NCBI GenBank assembly: GCA_032718475.1 | Contig: JAUCBJ010002214.1 | Span: forward strand, 1 to 26,381 | DNA from: Nemertoderma westbladi | Lineage: Eukaryota; Xenacoelomorpha; Nemertodermatida; Nemertodermatidae | DNA: 26,381 nucleotides | Reading direction: 5' to 3' | In this document: in pieces, positions 18,120 through 26,381 of the stretch | Position numbering within the stretch: position 1 is the stretch's first letter | Layout of the letters: each line of letters begins with the position of its first letter | The notes under the pieces: generated by a model | Told to the model about the DNA's origin: nothing | What the model saw: only the letters and a program-made list of their open reading frames with translations | Databases searched by the model: none | Made by a program: the position numbers and the translations under genes

Positions 18120-18840
18120 ATATAATTCCACGGATTTTGGTATTGATAAAGTTGAATTCATGAGAACATTGTTGTTAAGAGTTGATATTTTATGTATTCA
18201 AGAACATTTCATTTTGAAGGATAACTGTCACAAATTTAACAAATTATTCACAGAATATGATTTTAATGCTGTGCCTGCCACTTATTTGAACGTGGAAGTG
18301 TGTTGCGGTAAGCGGTGGGCTTGCTATATTCTGGAAGAAATCTATTTCTAAGTATATTTCAGACTTTATCTGACACATTTTTTACTTTGCTTAATTGTAT
18401 TAAAGATACTGTAAACAATTCTCAGTTATATAACATAATATGGACTGGTGATTAGAACGCTGATCTGATTTGTAATTATTTGCATGTACAGACCATTACG
18501 GTATAATATTGAATCACTATCCCTATTTTGTGCTTGGAATGTATTTCCAATCGATTATACTTATTATCATATGTTTAATAATGTGATTCAGCGATCCACA
18601 TTAGATCATTTTATAATCAGCCATAACATACTAAATGTATGTTATGAAGCTGATGTATTTCATTCAGGTGCAAATATGTCTAGTCAATCATAGCCCGGTT
18701 TACATAAATTTAAAGAGGATTTACTGATTACAGATGTTTTAACGGAACCTCCGCTGTCACTGCACAATATAAATATGCCATTCGCAGATTAAAACGAGGC
18801 CATGATAAAATAAAACGTGAACCGAGTTCTAAAAGCTTGG

Positions 18841-19999
18841 TGGGATAAATATTTCTCCATTTGACGCAACACCGCCGCGGCCGCTATGAGGGAGGTGAAT
18901 ACTGCGGCCGCTCCTAAAGCCGCAGGCCATCGCTAACTATATAGGTTAACTTGGGATTCTGGGGGACTTTTCGATGAAGGAACTGACCAAATTTTTTTAT
19001 TTTCTCACCAGGGGAGCGGCTCGGAATTCTAAGATATTAGCAACTCTAACATTATTAAATCTAACCCTTCGACGGACAAGGCGGACAAAAAACCGTCATT
19101 TTTTCGACAATTTTAAAATTTTTTTGAAAGGCGCTCTACAGTGGCTCGAAAAAACCCTAGGTTATTGCTTAGCCGACGCCGGGATACAATAGAAGGGATT
19201 AATTAGTGAATTCGTTTTTTTTTTCAAAAAAGATTACCACGCCTTTTTTCCGAAAATGTCCGTCAAAGTTGAAAAAACGGACAAAATGACTTTGCGGGAT
19301 CCGCTATAACTCGGCTAATATTAATCGTACGGGGACGAAAGTAACGCGGTTGGAAAGGGGATGAGTGGTACTACCTTCGTATCGAATGGGGGTAAGATAT
19401 TTATTAAAATTTCGGGTGGAAAAAGGGGCTGTAAATTTGTACGTTTTTGTCCGTCTTTTTTGGAAAACTTATTTCCGAAAAGTTTAATTCGACAACGCGG
19501 GTAGGAATCCACTAATTATTTTATGAAACTCGTAGAAGACCATTGGGGCTACGTTCCTATCGAATGGGGGTACAACAAATATGTCGGCAATAGGGGCCAA
19601 AAAGGGCCAGAATTTGTAAAGTAGTTTTTATCGAATAATTTTTTATTTTTAACTTTAGTTGGTTAAGGTACATTCTATACAGTCCATATCCATACGGGGA
19701 ATTCAAATATGCTATCGGTTTTGCTCCAAGGATGATATTAAAAAAATGAGGGCCAAAATTATAATTTCGCGCTTCAAACTTGCTTCGCGGGAAATCGTCT
19801 AGCTCGAAAACTACTTAACTTACGGGAGATTTGTTTACACAGACTTATAGTGCGTTAAATTATCTATCTAACAGCGTTAATCACAGCGCCGGAGGTATTA
19901 TAAAACTGGAGCGGCAGGTGATCGTGTGAAATATAATATTTATAAAAAGGGACGAAAAATTTTTTTTTTAACATATCGCTATTCCATTATAGTTTAGCG
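18841..19999. other. Non-coding stretch; degenerate ~180-bp repeat near 19370-19620
   Basis: No gene seen. Two copies of a diverged unit are visible: TATCGAATGGGGGTA at about 19380 and about 19557, each followed by a G-rich segment and AATTTGTA. Two GCGGCCGC octamers lie at 18877 and 18904. Short open frames show no known motif. Confidence 0.5.
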
Positions 20000-20104
20000 T
20001 ATTGCGCCAAAAGTACCTGTAAAAAGTATCAAATTAACTCCGCTATCTTTTATCTTAACATATATAATTAAAATTACGAATTTTAACCCTATTAAACCCG
20101 GGGA

Positions 20105-20121
20105 GGGGTCAATATGACCCC
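20105..20121. repeat. G/C-rich hairpin core, copy 1
   Basis: GGGGTCAATATGACCCC: 7-bp arms and a 3-nt loop. The same 17-mer recurs at 21584-21600. Confidence 0.75.
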
Positions 20122-20299
20122 CCCGTGGTTTTTTTATTATAATTCTGAAACAAACGCAGTTGGGAGTCTGAAATTTTATGACTTTTCCTAAAAATCTATT
20201 GTCTTCATGGTAGTGAAAACCGTTTTCAAAAATATTGGGTACTTTTCGAGTTATAGCACCATTTTTTAACCCTACTTTTGGCACTTTTTTTGAGACGTT

Positions 20300-21115
20300 T
20301 TTTGAAAATTACATTTCATTAAATATGAATTGTAACATCTCGGTTTTTGATTTACACCGGTTTTTTGGTGTTAGAAATTGGATGGAATTCATATAAATTG
20401 ATATAGAAATTTCAAACTTGTTTTTTTCGATGGGTGCCAAATTTTGGTGCCAGCACCAAATTTTGAAATAAGTCAATTTTGTAAATTGATTATTTGGAAC
20501 TTGTTTTTTACGCAATTGGGGTTTTTTGAGGTTCTGGATTCGATGAAATATATACGAGTTGAACCAAGCGTATCAAACTTGTATTTTTCGGTGCTGTGTG
20601 CTAATTTTGGTGCTAGCACGAAATTTTGAAAATCCATTCAATATATAAAATTGCTTGTGACAATTTATTTCTTGCGTTTTTGAGGTTTATGGCTGTTCTG
20701 AATTCAATGGAAAATATAATTATCGAACTAGACATCTCAAACTTGTATTTTTCGGATGTGGGTGCAAAATGTGGTGCTAGCACCAAATTCTGAAAACCAT
20801 CAAATATATCAATTGATTGTGTCACCTTGTTTCTTGCGTTATACGGGTTTGTGATGGTTCTGAATTCAATGGAATCAGTAAAAATTTCATAAGAGTTCTC
20901 AAACTTGTATTTTTCGCCGTTGGGTGAAAATTGTTGTGCCAGCACCAAATTTTGGAAAATATGCAAATTGATAAGTAGATAGTATCACCTTGTTTCTTGC
21001 GTTATACGGGTTTATGAGGGTCCTGAATCCGATGGAATCAATAAAAACAGCACTGGACATCGCAAACTTGTACTTTTTGGTGATGGGTACGAAATTTGGT
21101 GCTAGCACCAAAATT
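20300..21115 (+). repeat. Degenerate ~162-bp tandem repeat (five units)
   Basis: The marker CAAACTTGTATTTTTCGG recurs with variation at about 20413, 20574, 20739, 20901 and 21063, spacing 161-165 bp. Each unit also carries a near-palindrome based on TTTGGTGCTAGCACCAAA, a segment like TTCTGAATTCAATGGAAT, and CTTGTTTCTTGCGTTATACG. Units differ by many substitutions, so the array is old, yet both arms of the palindrome are largely kept. No coding frame is conserved. Confidence 0.85.
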
Positions 21116-21572
21116 TGCTAAATTACGCCGAAAAATACAAGTAACAATGATCTGGCATATTAGAAATGTATTCCATTAGAATCAGCGCCCTCGAAAACCT
21201 GAAAATGTGAATTTATAGCATCGTATAAGTGAATTAAAAATTTTGTGTTCTAACTGAAAAGTGCTGGTTACTTGTTTTTTTCATTTTTTTCCTACGCAGA
21301 GAGGACTAAACAGCCATTTATAGTAATCATATCATTTTTAAATATTTTCCAATGTATTTTGCACCCCAAAAAACCTGTATTGAAAAATAATTAGCCGAAA
21401 ATGTAACTTTCAAATTTTGTGAAAATTGTGCACTACTTGTAATTTTGGTGCTGCAATATAACCACCCCAGTACATTTTTTCGAAAATTTTTTTTTTCGGT
21501 CGGATCCAGACAAGTGATACCTACGTACAAACAAAAAATCAGACGTTTTCGTAAATATTTGTAGATTTTAGA

Positions 21573-21605
21573 GGGGGGGGGGGGGGGTCAATATGACCCC
21601 CTCCC
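21573..21605. repeat. Poly-G tract joined to G/C-rich hairpin core, copy 2
   Basis: Fifteen consecutive G (21573-21587) run into the 17-mer GGGGTCAATATGACCCC (21584-21600), followed by CTCCC. The tract could form a G-rich secondary structure and is likely length-polymorphic. Confidence 0.75.
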
Positions 21606-21854
21606 GGTATTTGTACAACATTTTTTAGCCCGGTACTAATTTTAAGGGTTAAGGGTCGAAAAATATCGCGTTATTTTGGCCCTTTTTTTTAATTTTTTTG
21701 GGGCCAAAAATAACCCCTTCTCAAAAGATTAAGAAAAAAATTACGGCAAAGAATATACCAATTTTATTGAATTTGGACCACCAGAGCCGAAGTTAGAGCG
21801 ATTTTAGTGAAAAAATAAAAATAATTTTTTTTGCAAAAAAATTAAGAATGGTCA

Positions 21855-21927
21855 GGTCAATATTGGATTTCGAACCCGCGAACTTAGGTTTCATTAACGT
21901 GATTGATAACCACTAGACTATGTGACC
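21855..21927 (-). tRNA. tRNA-like sequence, probably a tRNA pseudogene or SINE head
   Basis: A 73-nt segment on the minus strand has tRNA geometry: 5' GGTCACA against 3' TTGACC (five acceptor pairs kept), a box A TAGTCTAGTGG at tRNA position 8, and a box B GGTTCGAAATC at position 52 with a seven-base TTCGAAA loop. The D, anticodon and T stems are poorly paired, and position 33 is A rather than T, so the apparent anticodon ATG is not reliable. A functional tRNA is unlikely. Confidence 0.5.
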
Positions 21928-21999
21928 AAGAGAATTTGAAATTTTCGAGTGACTATTTTTAAACATAAATAACTTCGGTTCTACTGGGCCGTTTGATCT

Positions 22000-23400
22000 G
22001 AAACTATTTTCATTGGATAGAGGATAGATTGTAGTGTGTGAAATAGGATAAAACTTGGGAAAAGACTTATGTGCACTTAGTGCAAAATGCACTTAAATAG
22101 TGAACATTTTTTCGATATTTCAAACACTGTTATTTCTATTCATCGTAGAATGTTATTTTTTGGATTAAAATGTAGTTTGGAATGATTTCTAACTATAATC
22201 GTAACATTTGTTTAACTTTTTATGTCTATAAAGTGACTTAAAATGTCCATGAATATGGTCCAAAATCGCAAATCCAGATTTATTAAATTGGATTTTTGAC
22301 ACTTTTAGCGACTGACACTTGATCATACACCATCGTAGATCGGTAGAGGATAAACATAAGTTTGTTAAATAAGAGCCACCATTACGATCTGCTAAAGTGC
22401 ATTTGTACAAATAAGTGTGCAAAAGTGCAAATTTTTTAATAAGGTCAAATTATATAGTATTGGGTTATTTTCTTTGCAGATACTTTATTTTCATATTAAT
22501 ATGTTGTTTGAACCTTACTGAGCGCATTAGGGGATATGCGTACAAATAACCGGCCCTTATGAGGCTTCGATTGGGTAAATTAATAAAACATAAGGTTGTA
22601 TAGTATAATATTCTAAAAACCAGTGTGATATTAAATGCACTTTAAATAATAAATAGAAATCAAATAACAATTGGACCACACAATTAAAAACTCGCACAAT
22701 TTTGTACTTATTATATCGCTTCAAATTAATTCAACAGTGGATATTTGGGGGAAGGGGGAAGTTACAGTGTGCATTCGGGGGAAGTTTGGTGAACTGCATT
22801 TATGCAGTGAATCCAAACTTCCCCCTTTGATATATCATATACTTAAGACATGCTAGGGTGACGGGGAAATATTTGTTACTGTCACACTTTGCTTCCATTT
22901 ATCCTATCCTTTATTATTACCCCAGTCAGATAAGAGATAATAAATCAGTAAAAACCAAACTAAACTGTCTTTCATGCAAACAAATTTCTAACTAAAGACG
23001 GGTGAATGACCATGACCATGGAAATAATTTTAAATATAATCGTATATCAACTATTTGGGGAGGCTTCCAAACCCGAAAACAATTATTTCGTTACATATAA
23101 TATAGTAAATAACGTTGTATGTTCTTCTTCCTCTCATAATAAAATATATATAAAATATCTCTGATCGCTGTGCCCTGAACATTTCACAACCAAAATGTTT
23201 CAGTGTGAAAAGTGTAGGCCTACCACACCCCGCCCAAACAGCCGCAAACGCATAGCCAACAAATTTAACAAAAGGTTACATACATGTTGGGTTCATGACG
23301 AGATGAGTGAAAATTGATCGCGTAATATAAAGTAAAAAATTAAGAGACGGGCTGGCTCTCCTCCACTTTCTTACCCAATGGATATGTTGTTGTAATAATC
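22000..23400. other. AT-rich stretch; no gene seen
   Basis: Apart from the hairpin at 22777-22825 I see only AT-rich sequence, including a cluster of TGCACTT/AAGTGCA motifs at 22068-22100 and 22395-22430. No coding similarity was recognised on either strand. Confidence 0.4.
22777..22825. repeat. Long imperfect hairpin
   Basis: GGGGGAAGTTTGG (22777-22789) pairs with CCAAACTTCCCCC (22813-22825). After an internal loop, ACTGCAT pairs with ATGCAGT around a two-base loop. The stem is about 20 bp. A related G-rich motif (GGGGGAAGTT) occurs just upstream near 22755. Confidence 0.75.
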
Positions 23401-23402
23401 TA

Positions 23403-23756
23403 ATATTGGGGCGGCTTTCTCTCGTTTGAATGGAAATAACGATATTTTTAATCATATTAAGAAATTCAGAGGAAATTTACATATGTGGTCAAGTTCTATC
23501 ATTGGTGTAACAAATCCGGCTGAGATTACAAATATATTTGCTAATATATATAAAGATTAATATAATCATGGATATTCGAATGATGTAAAGTTGAATGATA
23601 TTGAAGTTTGGCAGAGAGAATTAATGACCTTAACGATTCTAACATAAATAATAGATCGAGTACTAATTGTGCAGGTCTCAGTGAATTAATTTCGAATCGT
23701 ATTTTACATGAAGCACTTTGTCGTTCTTAAAAATTGTAAGGCCGATGTAAGTTTTA
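23403..23756 (+). pseudogene. LINE ORF2 fragment: endonuclease-RT linker and start of RT (possibly the continuation of element A)
   Basis: One frame reads RLNGNNDIFNHIKKFRGNL, then SSSIIGVTNPAEITNIFANI and YSNDVKLNDIEVWQ. This matches the linker between endonuclease and RT of Jockey/CR1-like LINEs (FW-E-KKIRG ... SS-IDGV ... IAN-FA ... Y). A shifted frame then gives LSELISNRILHEAL and LKNCKADV, resembling the start of the RT domain (AL--LK--KAD). Similarity ends near 23756, where minus-strand gag sequence begins. In a full LINE this block would follow directly on the linker peptide at 18770-18830, so the two may be one ORF2 separated by ~4.5 kb of inserted DNA. Confidence 0.6.
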
Positions 23757-23762
23757 GTTTAG

Positions 23763-23984
23763 TTATTTTTGACATCGATAACATCTGGATGAAACATCGG
23801 CAAAAATACGTAAAATTTGACCTTTCATATTTTCATAAGTTAAATCAACCACAGTAGCCAATGCTAGTGACGTTTTTGACTCGTCCAGATTAGCAAATTT
23901 CAACAATTGGTAAGCAAGAACACAATCTGGTAAACGCATATCATAAGCAGAACATTTATGTACATTTCTCTCAAAGATAACGAT
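23763..23984 (-). pseudogene. Gag capsid fragment of an LTR-type retroelement
   Basis: Seventy-three open codons on the minus strand, between TAG (23985-23987) and TAA (23763-23765). The peptide contains YDMRLPDCVLAYQLLKFANL followed by SLALATVVDLTYENMKGQIL and RIF. This matches, from memory, the capsid motif M-LPD-VLA--LL--A-L ... LA------LTYE-MK--LK-IF found in gag proteins of Ty3/BEL-like retroelements in invertebrates. It ends CYRCQK just before the stop, which could be the first half of a CCHC zinc knuckle. The rest of gag and pol are not visible. A polypyrimidine-TAG (TTTTCTTTTAG) precedes the open segment, so a spliced gag-derived exon is a remote alternative. Confidence 0.55.
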
Positions 23985-25073
23985 CTAAAAGAAAACGTAT
24001 ATTATGCATTTCAGTACAAATATTATCGCGGACAAATGTAAATGTAAATGTATCCCGTTTGGGAGCAAATGTAACCCACCGGTGGTTAAAATACATGTTG
24101 ATAATGTTCTCTACCGTGGGTAACAGAGGCGACTTATTTAGACATTTTACTTGAATTTAAGTACAGTTTGGCTGGTATTTTACGTAAGCGTGGTCAATTC
24201 ATTGGTAAGCTCAATAGTATTAGGCAATAATTTTACTTTGCACACTCAAGTAATATCTTACAAATTCCAAAATTGTATGCTATTTATGTCCTTTTACGGT
24301 TGCTGTGCGTGGAATCTGTGGTCGAATGAATGTAAAGGAAATATGGGCTATATAAGAAATATAATTAAGATCTAATAATAAGAATTATATATATAAGAAA
24401 AATATATTCAAATAGTTCAGAACAGAAAAGGGTCCTTATAAACTTACTAACTCATTGTCTATTATAATTATAATTGTTCGCTAAGATAGCTTGCAGCTTT
24501 TGATGTACGATGTACTCGTGTTTTGTTTTAATTCAATATTAATTTGTAATGTATGTTTGTTTTAATAAATAAGCAACTTATAATATTAAACCAATTACTT
24601 ATTATTTATATTATTCTATTATTAAATTTTAATGTATAGATACAGCGTATTAAATATTACTAGAACACGTTATAGCTGCTGTGTATATTATTATATTATA
24701 AATTCACCTATACACTCCCTAAAGCTCTTAGTTGTACACGACAATCTGTTCAATATTTTCTAAATTCATAATATTAATAAATATTAGGTAATAATTATAG
24801 AAACTAAAAGACAACTGAGTTTGGAATATCAACATATATATTCATTTGTAAAAGGATGACGCAAGATTGAGTCACGTGATCTATCAATTAGACTACAATG
24901 TAGTTGAACTAGTTGGCAAACGTTTAGCCCTAACTACAATTATTACTTGGTTGGTTTGTTACCATGTCTAACTGCAAACTATTTCTTTTATTTTTAGCTC
25001 AAAATTTGGAATGAATGTGATATAATTAATTATTTAAATAACTTTAGCAACATTTTTCGCAATATAAATGCAA
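23985..25073. other. AT-rich stretch; no gene seen
   Basis: Contains a short AAATGT repeat near 24035 and AT-rich DNA. A 74-codon plus-strand frame at 24151-24375 lacks an ATG at its start and recognisable motifs, and I do not support it as a gene. Confidence 0.45.
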
Positions 25074-25862
25074 GCAACAAAGGCAATATTAATGTGGTAT
25101 ACAGCAACACAAGCAATATTAATGTGGTATACAGCAACACAGGCAATATTAATGTGGTACACAGCAACACAGGCAATATTAATGTGGTACACAGCAACAC
25201 AGAAATATTAATGTGGTACACAGCAAAACAGGCAATATTAATGTGGTATACAGCAACACAGGCAATATTAATGTGGTACACAGCAACACAGGCAATATTA
25301 ATGTGGTACACAGTAAAACAGGCAATATTAATGTGGTATACAGCAACACAGGCAATATTAATGTGGTACACAGCAACACAGGCAATATTAATGTGGTACA
25401 CAGCAACACAGGCAATATTAATGTGGTACACAGCAACACAGGCAATATTAATGTGGTACACAGCAACACTGGTAATATTAATGTGGTACACAGCAAAACA
25501 GGCAATATTAATGCGGTTCACAGCGACACAGGCAATATTAATGTGGTACACAGCGACACAGGCAATATTAATGTGGTACACAGCAAAACAGGCAATATTA
25601 ATGTGGTATACAGCAACACAGGCAATATTAATGTGGTACACAGCAACACAGGCAATATTAATGTGGTACACAGCAAAACAGGCAATATTAATGTGGTATA
25701 CAGCAACACAGGCAATATTAATGTGGTACACAGCAACACAGGCAATATTAATGTGGTACACAGTAAAACAGGCAATATTAATGTGGTATACAGCAACACA
25801 GGCAATATTAATGTGGTACACAGCGACACAGGCAATATTAATGTGGTACACAGCAAAACAGG
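25074..25862 (+). repeat. 30-bp minisatellite array (about 26 copies)
   Basis: The unit consists of GGCAATATTAATGTGGTA followed by CACAGCAACACA. Variants are TATACAGC and AAAACA or GACACA endings. One unit near 25201 is a base shorter, which shifts all frames. Long open frames on both strands result from the period being a multiple of three. From about 25590 to 25860 the variants follow a regular three-unit (90-bp) order. Confidence 0.95.
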
Positions 25863-26381
25863 TGTAAAAGCTTCTGTGGGATATAACTGGCCCCTTTTGC
25901 TTCGCAATCCAGTTTCCCCCCAAGCGCTGGAATACTCTAAAAAGGTTCTCTAACTGTATATATATTCCCCTCGCCCGCAAGGTACCGTTACAGGTGTTTT
26001 AACGGACATAAAAGTAATTCTGCTATATACGTGTTTTAGCGGACATGGTAAGGCAAAAAACCTGCAATGCACCAAATACCTTTCACAGCTTAGCCGTGAT
26101 GATTCATATTACGACATCTAACAGCTGGTTGCTGACATGGAAACATCCATTGGACGCATAGTTCTTTGTTTGGCTTGAGCCAATCAGAGCGATTTTTCCT
26201 GTCGACGTGTAGCTTTTCGGCCGATCATAAGGAGAGTGTTCAGTCTTACTGTTTTTTTACTTGATACTTTGTTGTTATTGCTGTCTAAGCCAGAAACACC
26301 GGCCTTTTGGGAAGAACTCTAGTAAACTGCTTAAATTATCGAAAGTATAAACTGTTACCTAATTAATCAATCGAATCGAAA
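25863..26381. other. Unique sequence after the 30-bp array; possible promoter region
   Basis: No coding region recognised. A short direct repeat (GTGTTTTAACGGACATAAA near 25996 and GTGTTTTAGCGGACATGG near 26030) is present. Further on lies a CCAAT box, listed separately. GC content is higher than in the preceding AT-rich DNA. Confidence 0.4.
26177..26190 (+). promoter_or_regulatory. CCAAT box (NF-Y type)
   Basis: GAGCCAATCAGAGC matches the NF-Y consensus (purine-rich, CCAATCAG) very well. It sits in a small inverted repeat (TTGGCT/AGCCAA), and an ATTGG is found about 30 bp upstream (CCATTGGACGC). An initiator-like TCAGTCTT lies ~55 bp downstream (26240). A plus-strand gene starting beyond the window is possible; there is no transcript evidence here. 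Confidence 0.35.

Larger units (their letters stand above)
17453..18840 (+). pseudogene. LINE element A, ORF2: endonuclease and start of linker (decayed, interrupted by D)
   Basis: Starts at ATG 17453, is interrupted at 17487, and resumes at 18111. Joined across D it reads VIVCSYNSTDFGIDKVEF, then VDILCIQEHF, the first two endonuclease motifs. A frameshift near 18305 precedes GGLAIFWKKS. The catalytic GDxNAD motif is at 18447-18464 with a TAG stop inside it (18453-18455). TYYHMFN and STLDHFI (~18570-18615) follow. The SDHSP box near 18680-18700 reads NHSPVYIN in one frame, with the catalytic Asp changed to Asn. KYAIRRLKRGHDKIKRE (~18770-18825) is the post-endonuclease linker. The region after 18840 loses similarity; a matching continuation appears at 23403. 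Clearly dead. Confidence 0.75.

Noticed and set aside
18877-18911. Two GCGGCCGC octamers as a possible cloning artefact or terminal repeat
   Set aside because: Flanking sequence is ordinary and there is no vector-like context; two octamers alone do not define a structure.
21855-21927. Functional tRNA gene
   Set aside because: Acceptor, D, anticodon and T stems have mismatches and the base before the anticodon is not T; kept only as tRNA-like.
24151-24375. 74-codon open frame with hydrophobic segments
   Set aside because: Starts without ATG, sits in AT-rich DNA and has no recognisable motif.
25030-25980. 316-codon minus-strand and 246/257-codon plus-strand frames
   Set aside because: Translations of the 30-bp satellite; a one-base-shorter unit shifts them and flanking residues show no motif.

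Overview
This is a eukaryotic, AT-rich, repeat-dominated window with no convincing host protein-coding gene. The mobile elements are APE-type non-LTR retrotransposons (LINEs) of kinds common in invertebrate animals. The ORF1 with a Cys-rich N-terminus and Ulp1-like protease, and endonucleases with motifs such as SYNST and IQEHF, remind me of cnidarian or sponge elements. That placement is an impression from memory, not a measurement.

Layout. 1-4864 (minus strand): the 5' part of a largely intact LINE (E), with a 1195-residue ORF1 carrying a Ulp1/C48-like protease and the start of ORF2 (endonuclease) running off the window. 4865-10519: four minisatellite arrays with units of 18, 18 (inverted), 15 and 34 bp. 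10520-12329: no recognisable gene, two adjacent perfect hairpins. 12330-12455: probable 3' tail of a minus-strand LINE. 12546-18840: a nested stack of dead LINEs. 18841-23400: non-coding DNA with a degenerate ~162-bp tandem repeat, G-rich hairpins and a tRNA-like sequence. 23403-23756: a further LINE ORF2 piece, probably the continuation of element A. 23763-23984 (minus): a gag capsid fragment. 25074-25862: a 30-bp minisatellite. The last 500 bp hold a good CCAAT box.

The most informative part is the stack at 12.5-18.8 kb, which can be unpicked by its target-site duplications. The host element A has ORF1 (12546-13837) and ORF2 (from 17453). Between them sits a truncated LINE 3' end (B) with an A-tail, flanked by a 13-bp duplication. 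B is itself split by an RTE-like element (C, 14272-17195) flanked by two identical 106-bp copies of B sequence, an unusually long duplication for a LINE. A second RTE-like fragment (D, 17488-18110) sits in ORF2 of A with a 9-bp duplication. Removing B in silico gives ORF1 of A a stop codon followed within 6 nt by the ORF2 start. Removing D makes the ORF2 endonuclease N-terminus continuous. C and D both end in a TAG-repeat tail.

Element families are assigned by motif reading only. Copy numbers were counted by hand.
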